NCBI RefSeq assembly: GCF_010093305.1
Contig: NZ_PDWS01000022.1
Location: 1-64,000, forward strand
Source of the DNA: Pseudoxanthomonas sacheonensis
GTDB taxonomy: Bacteria; Pseudomonadota; Gammaproteobacteria; Xanthomonadales; Xanthomonadaceae
DNA: 64,000 nucleotides
Direction: 5' to 3'
Shown here: positions 30,861 through 40,161 of the stretch, one piece after another
Numbering within the stretch: the stretch's first letter is position 1
How the letters are laid out: every line of letters begins with the position of its first letter
Notes under the pieces: model-generated
What the model was told of the DNA's origin: nothing
What the model saw: the letters and a program-made list of their open reading frames with translations, nothing else
Databases searched by the model: none
Translations under genes and position numbers: made by a program

Positions 30861-31171
30861 TGGCCAAGCTCATCCTAACGGCTGAGCCCACGTTCAAGGC
30901 ACCGGTCGCAATACCGGTGCCGGGCGGGAAGACGACTACGGTCAGCTTCACGTTCACGTGGCGCACGCGCGACCAGGCCAAGGACTGGATGGAGTCGATC
31001 GAGAAGATGAGCGACGAGGAAATCGTCCTGTCCGCGGCCACTGGCTGGGAGCTGGACGACGACTTCAACGCGGAGAACGTCAAGGCGCTCTGCCAGAAGT
31101 TCGGCGGATCGGCCCGGGCCATCTTTAACACCTACGTAGACGAGCTCCGCGGGGCCAAAGCAAAAAACTGA
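30860..31171 (+). CDS. tail assembly chaperone (gpG-like part)
   Basis: A protein of 103 residues starting right at the tail tube stop (TGATG). It contains a helical TWRTRDQAKDWMES segment. The frame ends GCA AAA AAC TGA, so the slippery heptamer A-AAA-AAC lies directly before the stop. A fraction of ribosomes should shift by -1 and produce the longer gpG-T fusion with the next frame. It helps tail tube subunits assemble around the tape measure. Confidence 0.85.
   Translation: MAKLILTAEPTFKAPVAIPVPGGKTTTVSFTFTWRTRDQAKDWMESIEKMSDEEIVLSAATGWELDDDFNAENVKALCQKFGGSARAIFNTYVDELRGAKAKN
31162..31168 (+). other. -1 ribosomal frameshift site
   Basis: The heptamer A AAA AAC is in the correct phase (zero frame gcA AAA AAC tga). 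After a -1 slip reading goes on through CTG AGG GGC in the downstream frame without a stop until 31488. GC-rich sequence follows and could form a stimulatory hairpin. The arrangement matches gpG/gpGT of lambda. Confidence 0.85.
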
Positions 31172-31488
31172 GGGGCGCTGCCCGGGCGATCTACCACAAG
31201 GAACCGTCGGCCACCGAACTGGCGGCCATCGGTCTCTTGCCGGAAGACATCGGAAGCAGCGCCTTCGAAGTGTGGCCCGAAAACCACCGCGCGGTCGAAA
31301 CCTTCATCTCCCTATCTACGCAATGGCGCACCGGCGCCATGGGCGCCACAGGCCTGGACTACGGCGTCTTGCCGCAGGTCCTGCGCCTGCTGGGCGTACC
31401 GCGCGCTGAGTGGCCCGAATTGTTCGAACAGCTGCAAGTCATCGAATCCGAAGCACTGACCATCATGAGCGAGGCGCGCCAAAAATGA
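31168..31488 (+). CDS. tail chaperone extension (gpT-like, made by frameshift)
   Basis: The downstream frame has no start of its own near the slip site; an internal TTG at 31237 is a poor candidate. Read as an extension it adds about 106 residues, giving a fusion of about 209. The part from MPEDIGSSAFEVWPEN to LEQL-like helices resembles the DUF1799 chaperone tail. The fusion is made at low level and controls tail length assembly together with gpG. Confidence 0.8.
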   Translation: MRGAARAIYHKEPSATELAAIGLLPEDIGSSAFEVWPENHRAVETFISLSTQWRTGAMGATGLDYGVLPQVLRLLGVPRAEWPELFEQLQVIESEALTIMSEARQK

Positions 31489-33743
31489 CCGATCTGGCGA
31501 GCCTGGGCATTGTCGTCAAGACCACGGGCGTCAAGGAAGCCACGCGAGAGCTGGGCGGACTGACCAAAGAAGGCGCCGCGGCCGAGAAGCAAGCGGCCCG
31601 CGTAGCCGACGGCTGGAAGAAAGCCGGCAAGACCATCGGTGTGGGAATTGCCGCCGGTGTGGGCATCGCCTCGCTGGCGCTGCGCAAGTATTTTCAGAAC
31701 ACCATCGAGGCCGAGCGCGTGCAAGCGCAGCTCGAAGCCCGCATCAAGTCGACCGGCAACGCCGCGCGGCTGTCGATCAACGACCTGAACAAGATGGCAA
31801 AAGCCCTCCAGTTCAAGACTTCGTTCGACGACGAAAGCATCGGTGAGGTTCAGGCTATGCTCCTGACCTTCACAAAGATCGGCCGGGAGACCTTCCCGGA
31901 CGCCACTGCCGCTGTGCTCGACCTTTCGACGGCGATGGGCACCGACCTCAACAGCGCGGCCCTGCAAGTGGGTAAGGCGCTCAACGATCCGGTTAAAGGG
32001 CTCACGGCCCTATCGCGCGCCGGCATCCAATTCTCCGCTGCACAGAAAGCCATCATCAAGGATCTGGTCAAAACCGGCGATGTCGCCGGCGCCCAGACCG
32101 TCATCCTGAAAGAGTTGGAAACCCAGATGGGCGGTTCGGCAGAAGCCGCGCGCAACACGCTGGGCGGTGCGTTGAAGGCTCTGGAAAACTCGTTCAACAA
32201 CTTGCTCGAAGGCGATTCCGGCTCAGCTGGTATCAAGGGCACGCGGGATGCCATCGAGGCGTTGAACCGCACGCTGAACGATCCGGCTATCAAGCGTGGC
32301 GTCGATGACCTGATCGCGGGCTTCCTGTCCATCGCAAACGCCGCTGTGCAAGCCATCGGACAGATCAACACGCTGCGCCAGGTGTCGCAGCTCGGTAGTG
32401 GCTCGCTGGGCATCAAGGACGCCAGCACCGAAGCGCTGAAGGAGCGCCGCAAGCAGTTGATGGCGAACATCGACGCCGGGCGCGAGTGGCGCAAGGAAGA
32501 AGGAAACATCTTCGAGCGCCTGACTGGCGGCCGTGACGTTGCTGCCTACGACTCGATGGTGACTGAGGTCGAGAAGATCGACGCGCGCCTGCGCGCTAGC
32601 CGAAACGCGCGCGGCGGCAGCAATCGCCCTGAGACCGGCGGCGAAGTGTTTGCGCCTATCGCTAGGGGTGTGGGCGGCGCCGAAGATGACGACAAGAAAA
32701 AGGGCCGCGCGCGCAAAGAGCGCGAAAGGCCCGACTTCAGCAAGGAGGACGCCGAAGACCTGCGCCGCTTGATCGAAGCGACTGCAGAGGCAGACACCGC
32801 GTTCGAGGGGCTGGCCGCGACGCTTGCCGGCCCGCTGCAGGCCGCGCAGTTCCAGTACAAGCAGAACTTGGAGGAGATCACCGAGCTGGGTAAGATCGCC
32901 GGCCGTTCGTCCGAGGAGATCGCCGCTGCCAAGGCGCTGGAAACCCAGCGCTATGAGGAGGAGCGGATCGAGATTGAAAAGAGCCTGGATGTGTTCGGGC
33001 AGCTGATCGAAGACAAGCAGTTCGAGCTCGACCTGATGGGGCTTTCGAACGCTGAGCGTCAGACCGCTATCGACTTGCAGCGCCTGGGGCGCGCGGCCAC
33101 GGAAGAAGAAACCAAGGCCATCCGTGACCTGAACCAGGCGTATGAGGACACCAATCGCACGGTCGAGATGATGGACGACTTCCGTCGCTCGGCGGCGGAC
33201 AACCTGTCGGACTTCGTCAAGGGCACCAAGTCGGCGAAAGACGCTGCGCTCGATTTCCTGGGCTCGGTGGCCGACATGCTGATCGAGATGGCGGCAAAGC
33301 AGCTGGTCGCCAAGGCGTTCGGAGACCAGGGCAGCACCGGCGCAGGGACTGGCGGCGGCGACTGGATATCGCAGTTGTTCGGTCTGTTCGGAGGCGGTGG
33401 TGGATCTGACGCCGGAAGCGTGGCCGACTTGTTCTCCGGAGACTGGGGTTTCGCGAAGGGTGGCTGGACCGGCAGTGGCGCGCGCAACAAGGCGGCAGGC
33501 ATCGTGCACGGACAGGAAGGCGTGTTGAATGCCGATGCCATGCAACGGGTGGGGATCGAGAATCTCAACCGCCTGAATGCCGGCGCTCATCTATCGCAAG
33601 TGGCGTCGTCAGCTTCTAACGGAGACACCTACATCGGCGGCACCACCTTCGTCCTGCCCAACCAGTACACCCCGCAGACCCAAGCGCAGATCGACCAGTA
33701 CAACGCTCGCGTGCAACAGCGCGCCACGGCGAGGAACAGCTGA
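31485..33743 (+). CDS. tail length tape measure protein
   Basis: A protein of 752 residues starting at ATG 31485 (ATGA overlap). Long helices with a central coiled-coil region rich in Glu, Lys and Ala, an early hydrophobic segment (TIGVGIAAGVGIASLALR), and a Gly-rich C-terminus (FAKGGWTGSGARNKAAGIVHG) are the usual tape measure features. At about 0.15 nm per residue the tail would be near 110 nm (estimate). It determines tail length and enters the cell at infection. Confidence 0.9.
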   Translation: MTDLASLGIVVKTTGVKEATRELGGLTKEGAAAEKQAARVADGWKKAGKTIGVGIAAGVGIASLALRKYFQNTIEAERVQAQLEARIKSTGNAARLSINDLNKMAKALQFKTSFDDESIGEVQAMLLTFTKIGRETFPDATAAVLDLSTAMGTDLNSAALQVGKALNDPVKGLTALSRAGIQFSAAQKAIIKDLVKTGDVAGAQTVILKELETQMGGSAEAARNTLGGALKALENSFNNLLEGDSGSAGIKGTRDAIEALNRTLNDPAIKRGVDDLIAGFLSIANAAVQAIGQINTLRQVSQLGSGSLGIKDASTEALKERRKQLMANIDAGREWRKEEGNIFERLTGGRDVAAYDSMVTEVEKIDARLRASRNARGGSNRPETGGEVFAPIARGVGGAEDDDKKKGRARKERERPDFSKEDAEDLRRLIEATAEADTAFEGLAATLAGPLQAAQFQYKQNLEEITELGKIAGRSSEEIAAAKALETQRYEEERIEIEKSLDVFGQLIEDKQFELDLMGLSNAERQTAIDLQRLGRAATEEETKAIRDLNQAYEDTNRTVEMMDDFRRSAADNLSDFVKGTKSAKDAALDFLGSVADMLIEMAAKQLVAKAFGDQGSTGAGTGGGDWISQLFGLFGGGGGSDAGSVADLFSGDWGFAKGGWTGSGARNKAAGIVHGQEGVLNADAMQRVGIENLNRLNAGAHLSQVASSASNGDTYIGGTTFVLPNQYTPQTQAQIDQYNARVQQRATARNS

Positions 33744-34336
33744 TGGCGTTTCTCGATTTTCGTCTGCCCACTCGTGTGGAGGCAGGCTTCAGCGCCATCC
33801 CCACCCATAAGACCCGCATCAAGACGCTGGTCGGCGGCAACGAGAAGCGAAACGCTGGGTGGACTGGGTCGAAGCGCCGCTACACCTCCGCCTATGCCGG
33901 GTTCAACCGTGCCGAGCGTGCTGAGCTGCTGAACGCAGCCGAGGCAACCGATGGCATGGTCTACGCGTTCCGCTTCAAGGACTGGAACGACTTCCGGGTC
34001 GAACTGCAGACATTGGGTGTGGCGCCAGCCGGCAGCACGCCCATTCAGCTGATCAAGACCTACACGTTCGGTCCGCGCACCAAGACCCGCACGATTACCA
34101 AGCCGGTCACTGCGACGGTCGTGGTGTATGAGAACGACGTGCTGAAGCCGGGATCCACCAGCAGCCTGACGGGGTTGTTCACGCCGACCGATCCCTGGAC
34201 GCCTGCCGCGGTCATCTCTGCGACCTTCGACTTCGACGTCCCCGTTCGTTTCGCGACCGACGAGATCGAGTTCGTGCTGCCTCACAAAGACATCTGCCAG
34301 GTGAAGTGCGAGCTGGTCGAGGTCTTCAACGAATGA
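33743..34336 (+). CDS. DUF2460 distal tail protein
   Basis: A protein of 197 residues in the DUF2460 family: WTGSKRRYTSAYAGF, VYAFRFKDWNDFRV and the ending CQVKCELVEVF are diagnostic. These proteins form the distal ring that joins tail tube and tip in GTA-like and siphovirus tails. The start overlaps the tape measure stop (TGATG). Confidence 0.9.
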   Translation: MAFLDFRLPTRVEAGFSAIPTHKTRIKTLVGGNEKRNAGWTGSKRRYTSAYAGFNRAERAELLNAAEATDGMVYAFRFKDWNDFRVELQTLGVAPAGSTPIQLIKTYTFGPRTKTRTITKPVTATVVVYENDVLKPGSTSSLTGLFTPTDPWTPAAVISATFDFDVPVRFATDEIEFVLPHKDICQVKCELVEVFNE

Positions 34337-35286
34337 GCCTGCGCACGATACCGATCGCGCTCGCTGACGCAATGGCCGAGCCGACCACGCACGACTGCCG
34401 CCTGTGGAAAATACGGCCTCGCCTTGGTGGCGCTGTGTTCGGCCTAACAAGCCTGGATGTCGACGTTCCGTTCGACGACGGTAGTGCCGATGGCGAGGTG
34501 ACTTACAAGGCGTTCCGGGGCTATGCACCGTATGCCATAGAGAGCACCGCGGACCTTTCCGTCGACAACTCCGAAATGGAGGTCCTGATCGCCGAGTACG
34601 AGGTGGACGGTTTCACTTCAGAAGCCATCGACCGGGGTGTCTACGACGATGCCCGCTTCATCGAGTACCTAGTCGACTACACCGACCTGAGCAAGGGCAA
34701 GGCGATCACCAACAGCGGCACGGTCGGGCGCATCGTGAAAGTGGACAACATGGTCTGCTTCCCCGAGACCCGGTCGCTGACGCAAACCCTGAAGCAGAAA
34801 TCGATCATCGAACTGGGTTCGAACAGCTGCAGGGCAACGCAGGGTGACGAACGTTGTGGGGTGGATGTCGAGGCGTTATTCGTCGCCACGACGATCACTG
34901 AAGTTGGAGTCGAGACCGATCGTGTTTTCGTCGTGGCAGGAGTGGGGGTCAGTACTCAAGACAGCTTCTACGCACCAGGTCTGTACCGGTTCGCTGTTGG
35001 CGCCAATGCGGGCAAGTCCTTCGAGATCGAGTCTTACGACGGCACGACCCAGACAGTCACTCTGCTGCGGCCGACGCCTGCGCCAATCACGACAGACGAC
35101 ACCGGCGAGATCCGCGACAACTGTACGAACCTGTGGGCCGGCTATCACAGCTGCGACTACTACGGCGCGCGGTTGAACTTCCGCGGCGAGGCATTCCGCC
35201 CGGTCTCCGATACTTCCAATCTAATGGCCGCTGGTGCCGGTAGCAACAACACCGGCCAGAACACACCACCGGCGGCTGAAGCCTAA
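34333..35286 (+). CDS. DUF2163 tail tip hub protein
   Basis: A protein of 317 residues of the DUF2163 (BR0599-like) family: early LGLTSLDVDVPFDDG-type segment, a central block around KAITNSGTVGRI, and a Cys-rich part including SCRATQGDERCGVDV and HSCDYYGARLNF. It follows DUF2460 and precedes NlpC/P60 as in GTA-type tail tips. It forms part of the hub and links to the baseplate. Confidence 0.9.
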   Translation: MSLRTIPIALADAMAEPTTHDCRLWKIRPRLGGAVFGLTSLDVDVPFDDGSADGEVTYKAFRGYAPYAIESTADLSVDNSEMEVLIAEYEVDGFTSEAIDRGVYDDARFIEYLVDYTDLSKGKAITNSGTVGRIVKVDNMVCFPETRSLTQTLKQKSIIELGSNSCRATQGDERCGVDVEALFVATTITEVGVETDRVFVVAGVGVSTQDSFYAPGLYRFAVGANAGKSFEIESYDGTTQTVTLLRPTPAPITTDDTGEIRDNCTNLWAGYHSCDYYGARLNFRGEAFRPVSDTSNLMAAGAGSNNTGQNTPPAAEA

Positions 35287-35726
35287 TGCGCGCAATAGGG
35301 CCGCCACTGACTGCTGAGGAATCAGCGGCATTCGTAGCTGCTGCGCGCTCTTGTATGGGCGTGCGATTCCGTCATCAGGGCCGTAACCCCGCTATCGGGC
35401 TCGACTGCGCTGGACTCCCGCAGTGGGCGATGCAGCAGATCGGTCGGCCCATCTGGGACATCCACGCCTATGGCACAGAACCACACAAGGACGGGCTGTA
35501 TGAGGCAATGGTCCGCAACATGGGAGGTCCTGTGCCGCTGAAGTCTATCCAGCCAGGCGACGTGGTCTTGATGCGATTCCACGGCGCCCCTCGGCATGTA
35601 GGGATTGTCACGGACCTTGGAGGCGGCCGGCTCGGATTGCTTCATGTGCATGCCGAGAACAAGTACGTCGCTGAGCACGGCTTGGCTGGCTATCACGCTG
35701 ATCTCGTCGCGGCGTTCCGCCCATGA
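35286..35726 (+). CDS. NlpC/P60 family tail peptidase
   Basis: A protein of 146 residues. The catalytic Cys is C41 in GLDCAGL; the His is in APRHVGIV (about residue 103) and a polar residue follows in LLHVH. Such enzymes cut peptidoglycan stem peptides and help the tail pass the cell wall at infection. The start overlaps the previous stop. Confidence 0.9.
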   Translation: MRAIGPPLTAEESAAFVAAARSCMGVRFRHQGRNPAIGLDCAGLPQWAMQQIGRPIWDIHAYGTEPHKDGLYEAMVRNMGGPVPLKSIQPGDVVLMRFHGAPRHVGIVTDLGGGRLGLLHVHAENKYVAEHGLAGYHADLVAAFRP

Positions 35727-38689
35727 GCGGCGCACAGATAGGCGCAGCGGTAGGCTTCGTAGTCGGAGCGTTCTTTGGTGCGCCACAACTAGGCGCAATG
35801 ATCGGCGGCATGATCGGTGGGTGGATCTCGCCCACCCAGGTCAACGGTCCGCACATCGGCGACGGCGCGGCGCAGACCTCTCAGGAAGGTCAGCCCATCC
35901 CCTGGATCATCGGAACCGCTGGGTGGGTGCAGGGCAACATTGTCCAGATCAGTCCGCGTCGCGAGGTAAAGAAGACCGACGACGGTAAGGGCTCAGGCAC
36001 AGAGGTCAACACCTTCGAAGCGCACCAGGACTACTGCATCCTGATATGCGAATCAAGTGAGCACCGTAATAGCCTCATGACCGGCGTGCTCATTGTGAAG
36101 GTAGACGGAAAGATCGTCTATGACATGCGGCCTGACAAGAATTTCTCGGCCGAGAATGCAAAGTTCCTTCGCAATCATACGTTCTACGATGGCAATGAAT
36201 CACAGCTACCAGATCCGACGATGGAAGCGATCACGGGTGTGGGCAATACTCCTGCCTATCGTGGTGTTTACACGATGGTCGCCCGGGACATCAACCTGTC
36301 GCAGTACGGCGAGCGTATCCCGGTTTATGAATTCGTCATGGTCGGTGCTGGGGAAGAAGTTACCACTGAAGTAACATCCCTTGCTGGCCCGGTATATGGA
36401 AACTTCAAAAATGATGACTGGCCACTGGCCTCTCTTCCGAGCTTTTACAGCTATCGTGCGTTTTGGCAGGGCCCCGATGGAGCTATCCAGTCCGACTATT
36501 TCACAAGCATCTCTGAATGCAATGAATGGTTCGAGGATGAAACTGGGATGCAGGCTCCGTCGCTCTACATGGGGTATGCGGCAACAACGCAGGAAAATGC
36601 AGGAAACATAGGTGGCAATAACACTAGCGGAAACCCAGTCAAAAGCAACCGCGTTGCTGAGCAGCCTGACATCACAGATTTCGCTCGCGTCGTCCTCCTA
36701 TATCAGTTTGAGCAGCCGCAAACATTAAACGACGTCGCACCCACTGATGATATGTGCCCTCTTTCCGAAGACTGGTCAATGGCATGGAACGGCACTGTTC
36801 TAAAGAAGATGAGTTTCGATGACGCAGCGGCGCAGAACCTTCTGATTTTCGCTAATTGCGACTTTCCCAATTGCGTAGCCGGCTATTATCCGTACTGCAT
36901 TTCTGTCTCGAGGTCGGCTAAGCCGCCTGACGACCCTCCTATAGGTGATCCGTGTCTGCTGGGAGTTCCTGTCCAGCTTCCTGATGTTCCAGGATATATG
37001 ATCGATTGTGATGGAGTGGTATCACCGATCGCCAGTTACACCCCGGTTTCTGGCGATTATCTCGCATTGCGAGAAGAGAGCACGTCCGGGGCGGGAGATT
37101 TTCTCCTGTTGGTACATAAGACCTTAGGGCCAATTATTGATTTGACTGATGCAGACAACACCGAAGCATTCTGGGAATCTGCATACGATGCTGCCGTTAC
37201 TGCAGGAACCATGCCAGCTGGATTAGTCTATCCAACGGATTATCCAACTACTATTTTCAATGCGTTCGAGCAGACCTATTCGACTACGACGTTGACTAAC
37301 AACACAGTCACAGTCGCCACAGCCATCACGCGAATTTCGTTGCGCGGTGGCCTGTCAGAGGATGACATAGACGTCGTCGATATGGACCAAGAGCTTCTTG
37401 GGTATCCAATCCTCCAGTCTTATAACGCAGCGGATTGCCTACGCCCGTTGATGACTGGATTCACCAGCTATGGAAGCGAGTATGACGCGAAACTACGCTT
37501 TCACAAGATGGGTGAGGATATCGAGATTGTCGTCGACTCCCAAGATTTCATAGACGGAAGTGAGGCCGACAAGGATACCCGAGAACAACAAGTCGAGTTC
37601 CCGCGCTCGCTTAGTGTCACAACCATTGATCCGACACAGGATTACATAGCACGGCCTCAGACAGATCAAAGTAACAGTCCGGACAGTGCTTCGTTGGGCC
37701 AGGAGTCCATGCAAGTCGGTGTTGTCATGATGCCTGATACGGCGCGTCAGCTTGCCGCCAAGGGGCGGAAAATAGCCGGTGCCAGGGCTCAGGGCTTCCG
37801 CGAGTTTTCGTTGCCCTATGCGACAAACCAAGCCGTCTATTTGAAGCTGGTTGCGGGGTCTCCGTTCGCGCTGGATGGCAAGCGATACATCGCCGCTGAA
37901 TATGGCCTGCTGGACGGAGAGCTCCGCATAAAGGCGCTGTACGACCGCCAGAGCGCGTATACGTCGGCTGTCACCGCTACCCCGGCACCGGCACCAACTT
38001 CTCCACCTACCAGCCTGGGTGGCGTAACGTTGTTCGCCGCTATGAACTTGCCGAGGTTGCGATCGAAGGACAATTCCCCTGGCATGTACATAGCGGTAGA
38101 CGGCCTGCTTGATTCCTGGGCCGGATGCTTGCTGCAGATGTCTATCGACGATGAGGCAACCTGGACGACAGCTATCGCCTCGATGACCCAGTCCTCGGTG
38201 ATGGGCTACCTGACGGCTCCAATCGGCGTCCTCTTTACTGACATACTCAGTGTTGCGGTGCACGGCGGCCAGCTCAGCAGTATCACATCCGACAAGTTCG
38301 CAGACGGCGGCAATCCATGCGCAGTCGTAACTTCCGGCGTAGCCGAGATGTTGCAGTTCCAGACCTCAGATGAGACTGAGGTGGACAAGTACAACTTGAC
38401 TGACCTTGGCCGTGCACGGCTGGGGACCACTGCCGCGGCGCATCTCCAGGGAGATCGGTTCGTGCAGCTGGAGAACGTTTACTTCTTGCCTTTGGATATC
38501 AATCTGGCCGGTCGATCAATCAAGTTCCGTCCAGTCACATTCGGGACCTCGCCAGACAACAACGCGGTCTATGAAGTCACGTTCTCGCCGTTATTCACCG
38601 GCCCACAGATCGTTGAGGCCTATGTCAATGAATCCGGCGATCAGTACGTCAACGAATCCGGTTCCACCTATTACAGGATCATCAACTGA
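35723..38689 (+). CDS. large tail tip/host-specificity protein
   Basis: A protein of 988 residues. The N-terminus has a Gly-rich hydrophobic region (AAVGFVVGAFFGAPQLGAM) followed by IPWIIGTAGWVQGNIVQ, typical of GTA-like and siphovirus tip proteins. The long C-terminal part has lower similarity and should hold the receptor-binding region, ending in a repeated YVNESG. From about 36,000 to 37,700 the base composition is markedly less GC-rich than the flanks, which suggests module exchange. It is likely the host-range determinant. Confidence 0.85.
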   Translation: MSGAQIGAAVGFVVGAFFGAPQLGAMIGGMIGGWISPTQVNGPHIGDGAAQTSQEGQPIPWIIGTAGWVQGNIVQISPRREVKKTDDGKGSGTEVNTFEAHQDYCILICESSEHRNSLMTGVLIVKVDGKIVYDMRPDKNFSAENAKFLRNHTFYDGNESQLPDPTMEAITGVGNTPAYRGVYTMVARDINLSQYGERIPVYEFVMVGAGEEVTTEVTSLAGPVYGNFKNDDWPLASLPSFYSYRAFWQGPDGAIQSDYFTSISECNEWFEDETGMQAPSLYMGYAATTQENAGNIGGNNTSGNPVKSNRVAEQPDITDFARVVLLYQFEQPQTLNDVAPTDDMCPLSEDWSMAWNGTVLKKMSFDDAAAQNLLIFANCDFPNCVAGYYPYCISVSRSAKPPDDPPIGDPCLLGVPVQLPDVPGYMIDCDGVVSPIASYTPVSGDYLALREESTSGAGDFLLLVHKTLGPIIDLTDADNTEAFWESAYDAAVTAGTMPAGLVYPTDYPTTIFNAFEQTYSTTTLTNNTVTVATAITRISLRGGLSEDDIDVVDMDQELLGYPILQSYNAADCLRPLMTGFTSYGSEYDAKLRFHKMGEDIEIVVDSQDFIDGSEADKDTREQQVEFPRSLSVTTIDPTQDYIARPQTDQSNSPDSASLGQESMQVGVVMMPDTARQLAAKGRKIAGARAQGFREFSLPYATNQAVYLKLVAGSPFALDGKRYIAAEYGLLDGELRIKALYDRQSAYTSAVTATPAPAPTSPPTSLGGVTLFAAMNLPRLRSKDNSPGMYIAVDGLLDSWAGCLLQMSIDDEATWTTAIASMTQSSVMGYLTAPIGVLFTDILSVAVHGGQLSSITSDKFADGGNPCAVVTSGVAEMLQFQTSDETEVDKYNLTDLGRARLGTTAAAHLQGDRFVQLENVYFLPLDINLAGRSIKFRPVTFGTSPDNNAVYEVTFSPLFTGPQIVEAYVNESGDQYVNESGSTYYRIIN

Positions 38690-39468
38690 TGGCAACTTTC
38701 GCAACCAATCCTGCCGCTAGCCCGTTGGATGGATCGGAGATCATCCCGATCACACAAGGTGGAGTAGATAAGAGAACCACTCCGCTCGGCTTAGCGATTC
38801 AGCTGGTGAACGCACAGACCGGCACCAGCTACACCTATGTGACAGGCGACAAGGCCAAGTTGGTAACCCATGCCAATGCCGCGTCGATCGCCGGGACGCT
38901 GCCCGAAGCGGACTCGACTGATTTTCCGTCTGGCTGGTGGATGGATGTGCAGAACACTGGAGCTGGCACGCTGACCATAACACCCACGACAAGCACGATC
39001 GATGGCGCATCGTCCTTGGCGCTGGCCACTGACCAGGGCGTTCGCATCGTCAGCGACGGCACGAACTATTTCACGCAGCGAGGCAAAGGTGCCGGGCTCT
39101 CAGATGCTCCCAGCGACGGCAACACCTACGGGCGCAAGGATGGCGCATGGGAGGTCGTCGCGGGTGGCTCTTCGACTGTCACCATAAACACTTATGCCAG
39201 CGCGACCACAATGGACCCGGCGACAGACGCAGGGAGAGACCACTACAACCGCTGTGCCGACGACGTGACGTTCGACAACGCCGAAGGCTACGCGGCAGGC
39301 GAGGTCTACAACATCCGCGCGACGGCGGCGCTGACGTTGATCGGAACCGGCGTTACCTTGACCGCGCCCGCAGGCGGCACGCTCACTCTAGACGCGGCCA
39401 TGTCCGTCACCGTCGTCATGACCACCAGCAGCGCCGGAGACGTGATCGGCCAGACGGTGGCGGCATGA
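38689..39468 (+). CDS. tail fibre-like protein
   Basis: A protein of 259 residues with Thr/Ala/Gly-rich beta repeats. The phrase GLSDAPSDGNTYGRKDGAWE is a common motif of tail appendage proteins. The N-terminus (ATNPAASPLDGSEIIPITQGG) is also typical for fibres in this phage group. The C-terminal part is beta-helix-like. It may form a receptor-binding or accessory fibre with the next protein. Confidence 0.75.
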   Translation: MATFATNPAASPLDGSEIIPITQGGVDKRTTPLGLAIQLVNAQTGTSYTYVTGDKAKLVTHANAASIAGTLPEADSTDFPSGWWMDVQNTGAGTLTITPTTSTIDGASSLALATDQGVRIVSDGTNYFTQRGKGAGLSDAPSDGNTYGRKDGAWEVVAGGSSTVTINTYASATTMDPATDAGRDHYNRCADDVTFDNAEGYAAGEVYNIRATAALTLIGTGVTLTAPAGGTLTLDAAMSVTVVMTTSSAGDVIGQTVAA

Positions 39469-40010
39469 TGCCCGGGGTGTTCGCTGGTGGATCCGGTGGA
39501 GGAACGCCCCCACCCTCCGGCACCTGGGTTCCCTTCACCATACAAAACGTCACCGCTGAATCCGGCATACCCGACGACAGCACCATTCGCCAGGTCGTTC
39601 CTTCCGGATCCCTTACCCCCTGCACGAAGGTCCGGGTAACGGTCAGGTCGTCGCCGGGCAACGCAATGGTGGTCGGCGCGATCACAGTCGGCCAACAGGC
39701 GGCCTCGGGGAACTTCTACGACTTCGCCACGACTCCGGAGACCGGCGCATTCTCTGGCAGTGCCGGCGTCACGATCCCGGCGAACGACGAGAGGGTGACC
39801 GACGCGATAGACCTGGTGGTCGGCTCCGGCGATGTGCTGGTCGTCGCTATCTACATGGTTTCTGGCCGCACGTTCTACGGCAACGCAGCCAACGGCGCTT
39901 TTCTTGGAAGCGGCGGAAACGACGTGGCGACAGTGGATGCCAGCGGCTACAGCGAGTTCGCGTCCAACGGGTTCGCGGTGATCAAGATTGAGTGCTTTGT
40001 GCCGGATTGA
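39465..40010 (+). CDS. tail accessory/fibre protein, last structural gene
   Basis: A protein of 181 residues starting at ATG 39465 (ATGA overlap; ATG 39468 is also possible). Gly-rich start, then a beta-rich domain with GNAMVVGAITVGQQ and VLVVAIYMVSGRT, a carbohydrate-binding-like style. No family is named. It is the last gene before the integrase and could form a small side fibre. Confidence 0.65.
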   Translation: MMPGVFAGGSGGGTPPPSGTWVPFTIQNVTAESGIPDDSTIRQVVPSGSLTPCTKVRVTVRSSPGNAMVVGAITVGQQAASGNFYDFATTPETGAFSGSAGVTIPANDERVTDAIDLVVGSGDVLVVAIYMVSGRTFYGNAANGAFLGSGGNDVATVDASGYSEFASNGFAVIKIECFVPD

Positions 40011-40161
40011 GGAAACCCCCTACACCCCATCGCGGATAATTCCCAGCTAATTTTCAGATTACCCCCAGATAATTACCCGGTGATTTCGGGTAAATTAACC
40101 GTGCCCAGCGCGGGCCATAGGCCGCTCAACCGCGCAATGCCCCCGTGAGCTGGGGGAGGGG
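40011..40161. other. AT-rich region with repeats downstream of the integrase
   Basis: Three related words, CGGATAATTCCC, CAGATTACCCCC and CAGATAATTACCC, lie within 40033-40078, and TTACCC-nine bases-GGGTAA forms an inverted repeat next to them. The region separates the converging tail and integrase genes. These could be integrase arm-type sites or a bidirectional control region. No clear terminator is seen. Confidence 0.45.
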
